The notes: generated by a model not told the origin, from the letters alone. A stretch of DNA of 64,000 nucleotides from Corynebacterium tuberculostearicum (GCF_030503735.1 NZ_CP073096.1:620001-684000); one strand, 5' to 3'; shown: positions 20,924 through 31,257, counted from the stretch's first letter. A program made the numbers and translations.

Positions 20924-22482
20924 GTGGTGGTTTCCGTTCCCGTAGTAAATCAGGTGAGAAGACCCCGGAGGGAAAACCCCAGGCTTCCCGGATCACGGGT
21001 GGTGCGAAGAATCGGGGTGGGCGCCCGCAGCGACCGCAACGCGGTGCCCGTAGCGGGCACCCACGGGGCCGACAGGCAAACACTAATGGTCAGCGTTCTG
21101 GGAAGCGCCAGGAAGCTGGCTTGATTCAAGCCGCGCTGGCTGCCGGAGTAGATGCGCCGCGCGCGGTGGCCTTTGACGTGGTGCGCAAGGTAAGCGATGA
21201 CGATGCTTTTGCCAACCTGATTTTACCCAAGGCATTGCGAAGGCAGAAGCTTAAGGGACGCGACGCCGCATTTGCCACCGAAATTACCTATGGGACGCTA
21301 CGCACGCTTGGTGTGGTGGATGCGGTCATCGCCGAGTGTTCTTCACGCGCCCTAGAGGCCATTTCCCCAGCCGTAGTTGATGCTCTGCGCTTGGGGGCGT
21401 ACCAAGTTCTCTATACCCGAGTGGAGGCGCATGCGGCCGTTGATACCACCGTCCGCTTAGTGGGAGCGGCCGGTGAGGTTAAAGCCAAAGGCTTTGCAAA
21501 TGGAATTATGCGCGCCATTACACGGACGTCGGCTAAGACCTGGCTGGAAAAACTTGCGCCGCAGGGCGAAATCGCGGCTATCGCTTTCAAGCATGCCCAC
21601 CCCACGTGGATCGCGGAATCGTTTAGTCGCGTGTTGGGGCTAGGGGAGCTGGAGGCTGCTTTAGCCGCGGACTCGGACCGCCCCACAGTGCATTTAGTAG
21701 CGCGTCCCGGGGAAATCTCAGCCGAGGAGCTAGCGCTGGCGACCGGCAATGAGGAAGGGCGCTACTCTCCCTATGCCGTGTACATGGAGTCTGGCGACCC
21801 AGGCCAATTGGAACCTATTCGCCAAGGATTGGCTGCCGTGCAGGATGAAGGCTCGCAGCTTATCGCCCGCGCGGTTTGCGAGGCACCCGTTGAGGGTGAG
21901 GACACCGGCCGGTGGCTGGATCTTTGCGCCGGTCCCGGTGGTAAGGCTGCTTTGATGGGAGCGCTCGCCCGCATAGATTCCGCGCACGTGGATGCGGTGG
22001 AAGTCTCGCCGCATCGTGCACGGTTGATTGAAAAGACCGTGAGTGATCTACCCGTTGACGTCCACGTGGCCGATGGCCGCGATCCCGGTGTGGGAGAGGG
22101 CTTTGACCGCGTGCTTGTCGATGCCCCTTGTTCCGGCCTCGGCGCTCTTCGTCGCCGGCCTGAGGCACGGTGGCGCAAATCCGAGTCCGATATAGCTGAG
22201 CTTAATCAGCTGCAATTTGAGCTCCTATCCTCCGCATTAAATCTCGTGCGCCCAGGTGGGTTGGTCATATATTCCACCTGCTCACCAGATTTGCGCGAGA
22301 CCCGCGCCATCGTAGACCGTGCGTTAAGCGAGCTCGGTTCTACGGAACTGGACGCTCACGCCTTTATTCCCGATATGGGCGATGTTGGGCGGGAGAAATC
22401 CGTACAGATGTGGCCCCACCGGCATGGAACCGATGCGATGTTCTTTGCTGCTTTACGGCGGGGCAAGGACCAATCGCGATAG
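20920..22482 (+). CDS. rsmB: 16S rRNA (cytosine-967-C5)-methyltransferase RsmB/Sun
   Basis: RsmB methylates C967 of 16S rRNA with S-adenosylmethionine. Residues 1 to about 70 are a basic, Gly/Arg/Gln-rich low-complexity extension; about 75-205 form a NusB-like RNA-binding domain ([25 protein letters not shown]); the rest is the Rossmann methyltransferase with the SAM site [16 protein letters not shown], the first catalytic Cys in [19 protein letters not shown] and the second in [14 protein letters not shown]. At 520 residues it is longer than the E. coli protein (429) mainly because of the basic N-terminus, a feature of actinobacterial Sun proteins. The start GTG at 20920 overlaps the fmt stop codon. 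Confidence 0.93.
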   Translation: MSGGFRSRSKSGEKTPEGKPQASRITGGAKNRGGRPQRPQRGARSGHPRGRQANTNGQRSGKRQEAGLIQAALAAGVDAPRAVAFDVVRKVSDDDAFANLILPKALRRQKLKGRDAAFATEITYGTLRTLGVVDAVIAECSSRALEAISPAVVDALRLGAYQVLYTRVEAHAAVDTTVRLVGAAGEVKAKGFANGIMRAITRTSAKTWLEKLAPQGEIAAIAFKHAHPTWIAESFSRVLGLGELEAALAADSDRPTVHLVARPGEISAEELALATGNEEGRYSPYAVYMESGDPGQLEPIRQGLAAVQDEGSQLIARAVCEAPVEGEDTGRWLDLCAGPGGKAALMGALARIDSAHVDAVEVSPHRARLIEKTVSDLPVDVHVADGRDPGVGEGFDRVLVDAPCSGLGALRRRPEARWRKSESDIAELNQLQFELLSSALNLVRPGGLVIYSTCSPDLRETRAIVDRALSELGSTELDAHAFIPDMGDVGREKSVQMWPHRHGTDAMFFAALRRGKDQSR

Positions 22483-22485
22483 ACT
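22480..22485 (+). promoter_or_regulatory. Candidate leaderless promoter -10 of rpe and the rib operon (TAGACT)
   Basis: TAGACT overlaps the rsmB stop codon and ends seven bases before the ATG of rpe (22493). The interval AGTGTGC contains no Shine-Dalgarno sequence, so a leaderless start is the simplest reading. Confidence 0.55.
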
Positions 22486-22492
22486 AGTGTGC

Positions 22493-23161
22493 ATGTCTGC
22501 ACCGATTATTTCCCCCTCTATTCTGGCAGCCGATTTTTCTCGCTTGGGAGAACAACTAGCGGCGATCGATTCCGCCGATTGGGTCCACGTGGACATTATG
22601 GACGGGCATTTCGTGCCTAACCTGTCTTTTGGTCCAGATATTACGGCTACGGTGCATCGAGCCACCGACAAGCCGCTAGACGTGCATTTGATGATCGAGG
22701 AACCAGAAAAATGGATCGAGACTTATGCCAAGGCGGGCGCGCACACCATAATTTTCCATGTTGAGGCCGTTGCTGATGAACAGGCTACGGTGGAGCTTGC
22801 CCAGCGCATTCGTGATTTGGGTGTGCGTGCGGCCTTTTCCATAAAGCCTGGTACTGCCATCGAGCCATGGCTGGATAAGCTGCATCATTTCGATGAGGTG
22901 CTGGTTATGTCCGTGGAGCCAGGGTTTGGCGGACAGAAGTTCATGCCGGAGATGCTAGAGAAGGTGCGGGTGCTGCGCCGCAGCATCGATGAGCAAAAGC
23001 TTGATACGGTCATCGAAATCGATGGCGGTATTTCGCTTGAAACTATTGCTGTAGCAGCAGAAGCAGGCGTTGATGCATTTGTGGCAGGCTCTGCCGTGTT
23101 TAAGGCAGAAGATCCAGCAACTGCCGTGGATGAGTTGCGCAAAGAGGCGGCGGGTGCCTAG
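22493..23161 (+). CDS. rpe: Ribulose-phosphate 3-epimerase
   Basis: Rpe interconverts ribulose 5-phosphate and xylulose 5-phosphate. Ribulose 5-phosphate is also a precursor of riboflavin, which fits its place at the head of the rib genes. The 222-residue TIM-barrel protein starts MSAPIISPSILAADFSRLGEQ, with metal and catalytic motifs HVDIMDGHFVPNLSFGPD (about 30-47), HLMIEEPE, VMSVEPGFGGQKFMPEM (about 138-154) and VIEIDGGISLETI (about 175-187). The frame is open far upstream inside rsmB, but the ATG at 22493 fits the leaderless promoter and the normal N-terminus. The stop overlaps the GTG of ribD by one base. Confidence 0.95.
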   Translation: MSAPIISPSILAADFSRLGEQLAAIDSADWVHVDIMDGHFVPNLSFGPDITATVHRATDKPLDVHLMIEEPEKWIETYAKAGAHTIIFHVEAVADEQATVELAQRIRDLGVRAAFSIKPGTAIEPWLDKLHHFDEVLVMSVEPGFGGQKFMPEMLEKVRVLRRSIDEQKLDTVIEIDGGISLETIAVAAEAGVDAFVAGSAVFKAEDPATAVDELRKEAAGA

Positions 23162-24183
23162 TGGGCGCTGAGGCAGAAGACAACACGATTTCCGCCGCCC
23201 TTGACCGCGCTATGGCCGCCGGTGCAGAGGTACGCGGCACCACGAGTCCTAATCCACCGGTAGGCGCGGTCATTGTGTCCGCCGCCGGGGAGGTTGCGGG
23301 AGTCGGAGCTACCCAGCCGGTGGGCGGTGCGCATGCTGAGGTCATGGCGCTGCGCGCGGCGGGTGGGAAGGCCCGCGGTGGCACGGCCGTGGTTACCTTG
23401 GAACCCTGTGCTCATACCGGCCGTACGGGCCCATGTACACAGGCGCTTATCGATGCCGGTGTGGCTTGCGTGTATTACCTACATTCGGACCCTACCTCGC
23501 AGGCCGCTGGTGGGGCACGCGCCCTAGCGGAGGCCGGGGTGGACGTCATCAAGCTGGAAAAGCCCCCTCAAGTTGAAGACGCGTTGATGCCATGGCTGTG
23601 GGCCATGCGCACCCGCAGGCCGCATATAACGCTAAAATTTGCCCAGAGCCTCGACGGTTTTACGGCAGCCGCCGATGGAACAAGCCAATGGATTACCGGC
23701 GAATCCGCGCGCGACTGGGTGCATGCCGATAGAGCACGGCGCGATGCCATCGTCGTGGGCACCGGTACGGCGTTAGCCGATAATCCCTCTCTTACTGCGC
23801 GCTTTAGAAATGGCAACCTGCGCGAGCACCAGCCGCGCCGTGTGGTTATAGGCAAGCGCGATTTGAAATCCGCGGGGGATGCGGCAAGTAACCTGCGCAA
23901 GTTGGGCTACGAGCAGTATGACAGCATCGATGAAGCATTGTATGAGCTCTACGCAAGTGGTGCCCGTGACGTCCTCGTGGAAGGTGGCGCCGGTCTTGCC
24001 AGCAGTTTCCTCAAGGCCGATTTGGTCGATGCCATTTCTGCTTATATTGCGCCGGTACTGCTTGGCGAGGGCCGCGGAGTACTAGCTCATCCGGTGACGC
24101 AGACGCTTAAAGAGGCTACCCGGTTCCAGCGTGTGGGAATGAAGCCGTTAGGTGAGGATGTTCTTATTGAATATGTGCGCTAG
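23161..24183 (+). CDS. ribD: Bifunctional riboflavin deaminase/reductase RibD
   Basis: RibD deaminates the pyrimidine product of GTP cyclohydrolase II and then reduces the ribose side chain, steps two and three of riboflavin synthesis. The N-terminal deaminase (about 10-150) has the zinc motifs GGAHAEVMALRAAGG and LEPCAHTGRTGPCTQALI; the C-terminal reductase (about 155-340) has TLKFAQSLDGFTAA at its start and VEGGAGLASSFLKADLVD near the end. The GTG start overlaps the rpe stop (TAGTG), so translation is coupled. Length (340 residues) is typical. Confidence 0.95.
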   Translation: MGAEAEDNTISAALDRAMAAGAEVRGTTSPNPPVGAVIVSAAGEVAGVGATQPVGGAHAEVMALRAAGGKARGGTAVVTLEPCAHTGRTGPCTQALIDAGVACVYYLHSDPTSQAAGGARALAEAGVDVIKLEKPPQVEDALMPWLWAMRTRRPHITLKFAQSLDGFTAAADGTSQWITGESARDWVHADRARRDAIVVGTGTALADNPSLTARFRNGNLREHQPRRVVIGKRDLKSAGDAASNLRKLGYEQYDSIDEALYELYASGARDVLVEGGAGLASSFLKADLVDAISAYIAPVLLGEGRGVLAHPVTQTLKEATRFQRVGMKPLGEDVLIEYVR

Positions 24184-24237
24184 GCACTTGGATTAGTAAA
24201 TACTTAAATATCGGATTTCTGAGCAGAAAGGATGCAT

Positions 24238-24852
24238 GTGTTTACCGGGCTGGTACAAGAATTAGGCACCGTCGCGGCAATGGAACCCCACGCCGATGCA
24301 CTGCGGTTGAGCATTCGCGCCCCGCGCACCGTTGCGGCAGCCGAATTGGGTGACTCTATTGCTATCAACGGAGTATGCCTTACTGTGGCAGACCTTTCGG
24401 GGGAAGTGTTTTGCGCGGATGTGATGCAAGAATCCCTCGACCGTACGGCGCTGGGACGTCTTTCCATGGGCTTTCCAGTCAACGTGGAACCGGCGTTACT
24501 GCCCACAACCCGTTTGGGCGGCCACATCATGCAGGGCCATGTGGATGGCACTGCCACGCTCCTGACCCGTACCTCATCTGAGAATTGGGATGTGCTGCGT
24601 TTTAGCTTGCCTGCCGATCTTGCCCGCTACGTTGTAGAAAAGGGCTCCATTGCCGTAAGTGGTACCTCGTTAACCGTGAGCGCCGTGGGCTCAGATTGGT
24701 TCGAGGTGTCCCTGATTCCCACAACTTTGCGGGAAACCATCCACGGCACATTGCCAGAGGGAGGAGAAGTAAACCTAGAGGTGGATGTGTTGGCTAAATA
24801 CGTGGAAAAGATGCTTCACCCCGAAGCTTTACCCCCTGAAGCTAAGGACTAG
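24238..24852 (+). CDS. ribC: Riboflavin synthase
   Basis: Riboflavin synthase dismutates two molecules of 6,7-dimethyl-8-ribityllumazine to riboflavin. The 204-residue protein consists of two similar lumazine-binding barrels: the first begins [17 protein letters not shown] and contains [17 protein letters not shown]; the second contains [15 protein letters not shown] and [17 protein letters not shown]. An ATG at 24232 is in frame, but it directly abuts AGAAAGG; the GTG at 24238 has that sequence six bases upstream and gives the family-typical M-F-T-G start, so I chose it. The gene is called ribE or ribC depending on the naming scheme. Confidence 0.93.
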   Translation: MFTGLVQELGTVAAMEPHADALRLSIRAPRTVAAAELGDSIAINGVCLTVADLSGEVFCADVMQESLDRTALGRLSMGFPVNVEPALLPTTRLGGHIMQGHVDGTATLLTRTSSENWDVLRFSLPADLARYVVEKGSIAVSGTSLTVSAVGSDWFEVSLIPTTLRETIHGTLPEGGEVNLEVDVLAKYVEKMLHPEALPPEAKD

Positions 24853-24855
24853 ACT
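24850..24855 (+). promoter_or_regulatory. Candidate leaderless promoter -10 of ribBA (TAGACT)
   Basis: TAGACT overlaps the riboflavin synthase stop codon and is followed by eight bases (GCTACCTT) and the ATG of ribBA at 24864. No Shine-Dalgarno sequence is present in between. This suggests an internal leaderless promoter within the rib operon. Confidence 0.55.
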
Positions 24856-24863
24856 GCTACCTT

Positions 24864-26123
24864 ATGAGCGCGAGTGATAATTGCATCCGTCTGGATTCCA
24901 TCGACCAAGCCATTGCGGATATCGCCGCTGGTAAGCCGGTAGTTGTTATCGATGACGAGGATCGCGAAAATGAAGGCGATCTGATTTTCGCCGCTGAGCT
25001 AGCCACCCCGGAACTCGTTGCCTTTATGGTGCGCTATTCCTCCGGATACATCTGTGCGCCGTTGTTGCCAGAGGATTGCAATCGCCTGAACCTACCGCCG
25101 ATGCTGGCCGTCAATCAAGATGTACGCGGCACCGCATATACGGTGACTGTTGATGCAGCCACGGGTAGTACCGGGATTTCTGCTACCTCGCGGGCGGAGA
25201 CCATACGCCGCCTAGCCGATCCCAGCACGACTCCGAGTGAGTTCACCCGCCCCGGTCACGTAGTCCCTCTGTGCGCCCGTCCTGGTGGGGTGTTGGAACG
25301 TGACGGACATACAGAAGCTTCTATCGATCTTGCGCGGTTGGCGGGCCTGCGCCCAGCCGGCGTGCTGTGCGAGATTGTCTCTGAGGAGGACCCAACCGAT
25401 ATGGCGCGTTCCCCGGAGCTGCGCCGCTTTGCCGATAAGCATGGCCTTTCCATGATTTCTATTGCGCAGCTCATCGAATGGCGCCGCCGTCACGAGACCC
25501 AAATAACTCGCCAGGTCAGTACGCACCTGCCTACTGAATATGGCGATTTCACAGCGATTGGCTACCGCCACGACATAGACGGGCAGGAGCACGTTGCGCT
25601 TGTCGCCGGTGACCCTTCCCAATTGCGTGGCGCCCGTGACGTATTAGTGCGCGTGCATTCCGAATGCCTGACCGGGGATGCTTTTGGTTCTCGCCGCTGC
25701 GATTGCGGCCCACAGCTGCACGAGTCCATGCGCCGTATTAGCCAAGCAGGCAGAGGCATCATAATTTACTTGCGCGGCCAAGAAGGCCGGGGGATCGGAC
25801 TGCTACATAAGCTGGAAGCCTACCGGCTGCAGGACGCTGGAATGGATACCGTCGATGCCAATTTAGAGCAAGGGCTTCCTGAAGATGCCCGCGAGTACTC
25901 CGTGGCCGGCCAAATTCTGCGGGACCTCGGGGTTGAATCAGCAAACCTGCTTACCAATAATCCGCACAAGGGCGAGGGACTGAGCGGCTTTGGTGTGGAT
26001 GCCAGACAGCATACTGCGCTAGCAACCCCGGCAAACGCGGACAATATTGAATACCTGCGTACAAAGCGCGATCGTATGGGCCATACGCTGCCGCAGGTAG
26101 CGCAGTGGGATGCGGAGCATTAA
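24864..26123 (+). CDS. ribBA: Bifunctional 3,4-dihydroxy-2-butanone-4-phosphate synthase / GTP cyclohydrolase II
   Basis: RibBA supplies both branch precursors of riboflavin. The N-terminal half (about 10-205) is the butanone phosphate synthase with [16 protein letters not shown] (about 30-45) and the THE-like stretch [16 protein letters not shown]; the C-terminal half (about 210-410) is GTP cyclohydrolase II with the zinc-binding [20 protein letters not shown] (about 260-279) and the GTP-site [22 protein letters not shown]. Both active sites look intact in this 419-residue protein. The ATG is placed eight bases after a TAGACT box. Confidence 0.96.
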   Translation: MSASDNCIRLDSIDQAIADIAAGKPVVVIDDEDRENEGDLIFAAELATPELVAFMVRYSSGYICAPLLPEDCNRLNLPPMLAVNQDVRGTAYTVTVDAATGSTGISATSRAETIRRLADPSTTPSEFTRPGHVVPLCARPGGVLERDGHTEASIDLARLAGLRPAGVLCEIVSEEDPTDMARSPELRRFADKHGLSMISIAQLIEWRRRHETQITRQVSTHLPTEYGDFTAIGYRHDIDGQEHVALVAGDPSQLRGARDVLVRVHSECLTGDAFGSRRCDCGPQLHESMRRISQAGRGIIIYLRGQEGRGIGLLHKLEAYRLQDAGMDTVDANLEQGLPEDAREYSVAGQILRDLGVESANLLTNNPHKGEGLSGFGVDARQHTALATPANADNIEYLRTKRDRMGHTLPQVAQWDAEH

Positions 26124-26155
26124 TACAACAGCGACACCCGAGTGAAAGGAACCCG

Positions 26156-26635
26156 ATGAGTAAAGAAGGCTTGCCCGATATCGCCCAGGTAGATGGCAGT
26201 GGGCTGCGCGTTGCCGTGGTAACTGCCACGTGGAACGCGAAAATTTGCGATCAGCTCCATGCCCAGGCGGTGCAGACCGCCAAAGATAATGGTGCCGAGG
26301 TTGACGAATACCGGGTCGTGGGGGCGCTGGAACTCGGCGTCGTCGTTCAGGCAGCCGCTCGCGCTTACGATGCTGTAGTGGCGTTGGGCTGTGTCATTCG
26401 TGGCGGTACGCCGCACTTTGACTATGTGTGCGATTCGGTCACCCAGGCACTGACTCGCATCGCACTCGATGAATCCACCCCTGTTGCTAATGGCGTCCTG
26501 ACCGTCAATGACCAACAGCAGGCCGTTGATCGGGCCGGCTTTGCGGATTCGGTAGAAAACAAGGGCGCAGAGGCTATGATTGCGGCTTTAGATACCGCCC
26601 TCCAGTTGCGTAGACTAAACGCAGTAGAAAAGTAA
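26156..26635 (+). CDS. ribH: 6,7-dimethyl-8-ribityllumazine synthase
   Basis: RibH joins the pyrimidine from RibD with dihydroxybutanone phosphate from RibBA to give lumazine, the substrate of riboflavin synthase; it usually forms pentamers or 60-mers. The 159-residue protein has the typical [16 protein letters not shown] (about 20-35), [38 protein letters not shown] with the catalytic His (first part from about 55) and [26 protein letters not shown] six bases before the ATG at 26156 decides the start. It completes the pathway from GTP and ribulose 5-phosphate within this operon. Confidence 0.96.
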   Translation: MSKEGLPDIAQVDGSGLRVAVVTATWNAKICDQLHAQAVQTAKDNGAEVDEYRVVGALELGVVVQAAARAYDAVVALGCVIRGGTPHFDYVCDSVTQALTRIALDESTPVANGVLTVNDQQQAVDRAGFADSVENKGAEAMIAALDTALQLRRLNAVEK

Positions 26636-26709
26636 CCTTCAGCGATGCGTCAGCGCCCAGTGTCCCGTTAACGGTTGGCTCGCAGGGCGCGCCCCAGAGG
26701 AGTATGTAC

Positions 26710-27258
26710 ATGAACGAGGCGCAGGCCCCAAAGAATCCGCAACAGCGCCGCCAGCTTAGCGACGCCGAAGTATTGGCCTATACCAGTGCCGATCCCTTCG
26801 CCCAGACCACCACCAAGCCATGGGAGTTCACGGCGACCTCTTCCTTTTTGCGCAAGGTTGCTATCGGCTGGGTCATCCTCGTCATGGCCATCCATATCTT
26901 TATGGGCGTGACCTTGGGTGTGTCCTTTACCGGCGCGCATGTGACCACTATCGATAAACTCGCTTTCCCCGGCGTCGGCGTATTGATTTCCGTCTTGTCA
27001 TGGATTGCGCTTAACCGCCCACGCCTGCGCGCCAATGAGGATGGGGTAGAAGTCCGCAATATTGTGGGCACTCGCTTTTACCCGTGGCAGGTAGTCTATG
27101 GCCTTTCCTTTCCCGTAGGCCAGCGCATGGCCCGTCTGGAACTGCCTGAATTCGAGTTCGTGCCCGTCTGGGCGCTGCAATCCGGTGATAAGGACTCGGT
27201 CATCGATAAGGTTCGCCGCTTCCGCGATGTGGAAGCCAAGTACATGCCACAGGACTAA
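26710..27258 (+). CDS. PH domain-containing membrane protein
   Basis: A 182-residue protein with a cytoplasmic N-terminal stretch of about 50 residues rich in Gln and Pro, two membrane segments (about 53-76, VAIGWVILVMAIHIFMGVTLG, and about 88-104, with GVGVLISVLSWIAL), and a C-terminal bacterial PH-like domain (DGVEVRNIVGTRFYPWQVVYGLSFPVG). The pattern matches the bPH_6-type family common in Actinobacteria; its function is unknown. Start: ATG 26704 is too close to AGAGGAG, and ATG 26710 is eight bases from it. It follows ribH by 74 bases and precedes uvrC by three, so it may be expressed with either. Confidence 0.8.
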   Translation: MNEAQAPKNPQQRRQLSDAEVLAYTSADPFAQTTTKPWEFTATSSFLRKVAIGWVILVMAIHIFMGVTLGVSFTGAHVTTIDKLAFPGVGVLISVLSWIALNRPRLRANEDGVEVRNIVGTRFYPWQVVYGLSFPVGQRMARLELPEFEFVPVWALQSGDKDSVIDKVRRFRDVEAKYMPQD

Positions 27259-27261
27259 CAA

Positions 27262-29337
27262 TTGGCCGATCCCACTACCTACCGCCCGGCTCCAGGAACA
27301 ATCCCAACGGATCCGGGTGTATATAAGTTCCGCGATGAAAACCGCCGCGTTATTTACGTAGGCAAGGCCAAAAACCTTCGCGCTCGGCTGTCTAACTATT
27401 TTCAGGACATCACCCAGCTGCACCCGCGCACGCGCCAGATGGTGCTTACCGCCAACTCCGTGGAATGGACGGTCGTGGCAAGCGAGGTGGAAGCCTTGCA
27501 ATTGGAGTACACGTGGATCAAGCGCTTCGATCCGCATTTTAACGTCATGTACCGCGATGATAAAACCTATCCTATGCTCGCGGTCTCGGTTGGGGAGACG
27601 GTGCCGCGGGCCTTTTTCTACCGTGGTCCCCGCCGGAAAGGTGTGCGCTACTTCGGCCCTTATTCTCATGCTTGGGCGGTCCGCGAAACTTTGGATCTGC
27701 TCACCCGAGTCTTTCCCATGCGCACCTGCTCTAAGGGCGTTTATAACCGGCACGAGCGGCTCGGACGCCCGTGCCTGCTGGGATATATAGGCAAATGCGA
27801 CGCCCCATGCATTGGCAGGGTAAGCAAGGACGAGCACCGCGAAACCGTCAATGACCTCGTTTCTTTTATGAACGGAAATACCAGTTCAGTGCGCCGCAAA
27901 CTCACCCAGGACATGGAACAGGCTGCTGAAAGGCTAGAGTTCGAACGCGCAGCACGTCTGCGCGATGATTTAGGTGCTATCGACAAGATCATGGAACAGC
28001 AGGCCGTTGTCTTTACCGATGGCACCGATGCCGATCTCATTGCTTTTAACTCTGATGAACTTGAAGCAGCAGTACAGATTTTCCACGTTCGCGGTGGCCG
28101 GATCCGCGGCCAGCGCGGTTGGGTGGTCGAGCGCGCCGGCGACCAAGCCAGCTCAGAGCCGCTGGAAGACGGACAGCCCGACCCCGCGCTGCCCGCATTG
28201 GTACAGAATTTCCTCATCCAGTTCTATTCGGATGCTGTGGAGCGCGAGCAGCAAGAAGCACGCGAGGATGCGGCGTTAGCAGGAGACGTTAAACGGCGCG
28301 GGGTCGATCAAGAATCGCACATGAAGTCGCGGCGAGTACAGGTAATTCCGCCTCAGATTCTGGTCCAAGCCATGCCGGATGAACCAGAGCAGGTTATTGC
28401 CCTTTTGGAAGAGTTACGCGGGACCAAGGTGGATCTGCGCGTGCCCCAGCGTGGCGATAAGAAGCAGTTAATGGCCACGGTGGAAAAGAATGCCAAGGAG
28501 CAGTTGCGCCAGCACAAGCTAAAGCGGGTGGGAGATCTCACCGCTCGCTCTGCGGCGTTGCAAGATATTCAAGAAGCTCTTGGCATGGAGCAAGCTCCAT
28601 TGCGCATTGAGTGTACCGATATTTCCCATATCCAAGGCACGGATGTGGTTGCCTCCTTGGTGGTTTTTGAAGACGGATTGCCTAAGAAATCAGACTATAG
28701 GCGTTACCGAATCAAAGAGGCGGCTGGCGATGGCCGCTCTGATGACGTTGGTTCTATTGCAGAGATAACCCGCCGCCGCTTCAAACGCCATAATCAAGAT
28801 AAGCTGGCCCACCCAGATGAGGAGATAGAAGAGTCTTCCTTTGCGGAGGAGAAGGTGGCGGAAGAATCGGCCGAAGCTGGTCGCCGCTTTGCGTATCCGC
28901 CGCAGCTTTTCATCGTTGACGGTGGTGCGCCCCAGGTGGCTGCGGCCCAAGAGGTCTTTGACGAGCTGGGCATTGTGGATGTGGCTTTGGTCGGCTTGGC
29001 CAAGCGCCTTGAGGAAATCTGGGTGCCAGGCGATGATGAGCCAGTGATTTTGCCGCGAAATTCGCAAGCACTCTTCCTCTTGCAGCAAATCCGCGATGAA
29101 GCGCACCGCTTTGCCATTACTTATCACCGGCAGCAGCGCTCCAAGCGGATGCGTGCCTCTGTGCTTGATTCCGTGCCGGGATTGGGCCCGCAGCGCCGCA
29201 CGGATTTGGTCAAGCACTTTGGTTCGGTGAAAAAGCTCAAGGCAGCCAGCGTTGAGGAGATCTGTGAGGTCAATGGATTTGGCCCGAAGCTGGCCCAGAC
29301 CGTTTACGAGAGCTTGCACGATCCTGTGGGTAAGTAA
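27262..29337 (+). CDS. uvrC: Excinuclease ABC subunit C
   Basis: UvrC makes both incisions in nucleotide excision repair after UvrAB damage recognition. The 691-residue protein has, in order, the GIY-YIG nuclease ([31 protein letters not shown], about 17-48), the CxCxxxxC-type region ([17 protein letters not shown]), a UVR motif (about 210-245, [18 protein letters not shown]), the RNase H-like EndoV domain with [13 protein letters not shown] and [13 protein letters not shown], and a C-terminal double helix-hairpin-helix ([35 protein letters not shown]). The start is a TTG with AGGA eight bases upstream. The uvrC-rapZ-yvcK-whiA order is conserved across Actinobacteria. Confidence 0.96.
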   Translation: MADPTTYRPAPGTIPTDPGVYKFRDENRRVIYVGKAKNLRARLSNYFQDITQLHPRTRQMVLTANSVEWTVVASEVEALQLEYTWIKRFDPHFNVMYRDDKTYPMLAVSVGETVPRAFFYRGPRRKGVRYFGPYSHAWAVRETLDLLTRVFPMRTCSKGVYNRHERLGRPCLLGYIGKCDAPCIGRVSKDEHRETVNDLVSFMNGNTSSVRRKLTQDMEQAAERLEFERAARLRDDLGAIDKIMEQQAVVFTDGTDADLIAFNSDELEAAVQIFHVRGGRIRGQRGWVVERAGDQASSEPLEDGQPDPALPALVQNFLIQFYSDAVEREQQEAREDAALAGDVKRRGVDQESHMKSRRVQVIPPQILVQAMPDEPEQVIALLEELRGTKVDLRVPQRGDKKQLMATVEKNAKEQLRQHKLKRVGDLTARSAALQDIQEALGMEQAPLRIECTDISHIQGTDVVASLVVFEDGLPKKSDYRRYRIKEAAGDGRSDDVGSIAEITRRRFKRHNQDKLAHPDEEIEESSFAEEKVAEESAEAGRRFAYPPQLFIVDGGAPQVAAAQEVFDELGIVDVALVGLAKRLEEIWVPGDDEPVILPRNSQALFLLQQIRDEAHRFAITYHRQQRSKRMRASVLDSVPGLGPQRRTDLVKHFGSVKKLKAASVEEICEVNGFGPKLAQTVYESLHDPVGK

Positions 29338-29373
29338 GAGACGCACTTCTAGAATAGGAAAATCTGAAAGCGC

Positions 29374-29379
29374 TAGACT
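29374..29379 (+). promoter_or_regulatory. Candidate leaderless promoter -10 of rapZ (TAGACT)
   Basis: TAGACT is followed by AAAGGGC and then the ATG of rapZ (29387). AAAGGG could act as a Shine-Dalgarno sequence but would be only one base from the ATG, which is too close; a leaderless start fits better. Confidence 0.5.
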
Positions 29380-29386
29380 AAAGGGC

Positions 29387-30259
29387 ATGACGCATTTCGA
29401 AACTCCACCCATTTTGATAACCGGCATGTCCGGCGGCGGGTTGAGTTCCGCTGCCAAGGTGATTGAGGATAAGGGCTACTATGTGGCGCATAATATTCCA
29501 CCGCGCGCGATTGTGGACCTGCTTAAGCTGTGTAACCAGGAGGACACTCCGGTAGGCAAGGTAGCTGCCGTGACGGATGTGCGCTCGCGCATGTTCCCTG
29601 GCTCTCTTTTAGAAGTCATGGATGAGCTCACGGAGCTGAACATGAAGCCCACCGTGCTCTTTTTAGATGCTCGGGACGATGTACTTATTCGCCGATTCGA
29701 TTCGGTACGGCGCACCCACCCGCTGCAGGAAGAGGATACCCTTAAAGTAGGAATCCAAAGGGAGCGCCGAGCAGTAGCGGATGTACGCGCCCATGCGGAT
29801 ATCATCATCGATACCACCAACTTGTCCATTCATGATTTGCGCCGGGCAATTGAGGCGGCTTTTGGTGAAATGCAGAATGAAAAGCAGCACGTGACTGTCG
29901 AATCCTTTGGGTTCAAGAGTGGCTCTCCGCGCGATGCGGATCTTGTGGTAGATGTGCGTTTTCTTCCTAATCCATACTGGGTGCCGGAGCTTCGAGGTTA
30001 TCGCGGAACGGATGAACCAGTGGCGCAATATGTTTTGTCCCAACCGGCGGCGGAAGAATTTGTGGATAGTTTCTTAAGGATGTTTTCTACCATGCTGGAT
30101 GGTTATCGGCACGAAGGCAAGAATTTCATCACGGTTGGCGTGGGCTGTACGGGAGGACATCACCGCTCCGTTGCCGTCGCAGAGGCCATCGCGGCGCGTT
30201 TGCGTGACAACGATGCATTGGATGTCAGCGCCTTGCACAGGGATATTGCTCGGGACTAG
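29387..30259 (+). CDS. rapZ: RapZ-family nucleotide-binding protein (P-loop lysine absent)
   Basis: RapZ proteins bind nucleotides and amino-sugar phosphates; in E. coli RapZ controls GlmS through small RNAs, while the role in Actinobacteria is unsettled. The 290-residue protein has the N-terminal P-loop domain (about 8-155) and the C-terminal RapZ domain (about 160-290) with [25 protein letters not shown] (first part from about 171) and the conserved [18 protein letters not shown]. The Walker A sequence is GMSGGGLSS (about 13-21): the Lys of the normal GLSGAGKST is a Leu. ATP or GTP hydrolysis by this copy is therefore doubtful. The ATG at 29387 follows a leaderless promoter; the frame is open upstream within uvrC. 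Confidence 0.93.
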   Translation: MTHFETPPILITGMSGGGLSSAAKVIEDKGYYVAHNIPPRAIVDLLKLCNQEDTPVGKVAAVTDVRSRMFPGSLLEVMDELTELNMKPTVLFLDARDDVLIRRFDSVRRTHPLQEEDTLKVGIQRERRAVADVRAHADIIIDTTNLSIHDLRRAIEAAFGEMQNEKQHVTVESFGFKSGSPRDADLVVDVRFLPNPYWVPELRGYRGTDEPVAQYVLSQPAAEEFVDSFLRMFSTMLDGYRHEGKNFITVGVGCTGGHHRSVAVAEAIAARLRDNDALDVSALHRDIARD

Positions 30260-30282
30260 AGCACAGGAGTACTAGCACTTTT

Positions 30283-31257
30283 ATGACAAATCCTTCTCAC
30301 ATGGTCTGCCTTGGCGGGGGCCATGGACTTTATCAAACCCTTCTATCCGCACGCCTTAGCCAGGCGGCCGATATTTCCGCCATTGTTACTGTCGCTGACG
30401 ATGGCGGGTCTTCTGGTCGCTTGCGTCGCGAGCTGGAGATTATTCCGCCCGGCGATCTGCGCATGGCACTAGCCGCACTGGCCAATAGCGACCCAGTAGG
30501 AGATCTGTGGGCAAAGACTTTGCAGCACCGATTCGGCGGCAACGGTGCCATGGCAGGCCATGCGGTAGGAAACCTTATGATCGCGGGGTTGACCGACGTT
30601 CTAGGGGACTACCAAGCCGCATTGGACACCATCGCCGAGCTCACTAATTCCCAGGGGCGGGTGTTTCCAGTTGCCAATCAGGCCTTAGATATCGAGGCGG
30701 ATGTGGCCGGGCTTGACGATGACCCCCGAGTCATGCGCCAAGTCCGCGGCCAAGTCGCGGTTGCGTCTACCCCGGGCCAGGTGCGGCGCGTGCGTATCCT
30801 TCCCGAGCGGCCCAGCGCAAATCCGGACGCGCTCGACGCCATTCAACGCGCGGACCTCATCACCATTGGCCCGGGCTCTTGGTTTAGTTCAGTGCTACCG
30901 CACACTCTCGTACCCCAAGTAGTGGAGGCAATCTCTGCTTCTAACGCCCTGCGAGTCGTCGTGCTTAATCTTTCAGCTGAGCCGGGCGAAACCCCTGGTT
31001 TTTCTGCAGAACGCCATTTGCACGTTCTGTCACAGCACGCCCCAGATTTGCGTATCGACCGCATTCTGGTGGACGGGGCTGCTCTACCCTCAGATAGCGA
31101 GCGCGTCTACATCCAGCGTGCGGCGCAATCTCTAGGCGCCCGCGCAACGTTTGCCGATGTTAGCCACGTCGATGCCGACGGCCGGAGTGTCAATAAGCAT
31201 GATCCAGAAAAGCTTTCAGCGGCGCTCTTGGAGTTGTATTCGGCCTTCCGCAACTAG
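30283..31257 (+). CDS. yvcK: UDP-N-acetylglucosamine-binding protein YvcK (gluconeogenesis factor)
   Basis: YvcK (CuvA in mycobacteria) binds UDP-GlcNAc and is needed for growth on gluconeogenic carbon sources and for normal cell shape, probably by directing peptidoglycan synthesis. The 324-residue protein starts with MVCLGGGHGLYQTLLSARL (about 7-25), followed by TVADDGGSSGRLRRELEIIPPGDLR (about 37-61), AGHAVGNLMIAGL and ADLITIGPGSWFSSVLP, all diagnostic of the family. The ATG at 30283 comes 23 bases after rapZ. It lies between rapZ and whiA as usual. Confidence 0.95.
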   Translation: MTNPSHMVCLGGGHGLYQTLLSARLSQAADISAIVTVADDGGSSGRLRRELEIIPPGDLRMALAALANSDPVGDLWAKTLQHRFGGNGAMAGHAVGNLMIAGLTDVLGDYQAALDTIAELTNSQGRVFPVANQALDIEADVAGLDDDPRVMRQVRGQVAVASTPGQVRRVRILPERPSANPDALDAIQRADLITIGPGSWFSSVLPHTLVPQVVEAISASNALRVVVLNLSAEPGETPGFSAERHLHVLSQHAPDLRIDRILVDGAALPSDSERVYIQRAAQSLGARATFADVSHVDADGRSVNKHDPEKLSAALLELYSAFRN

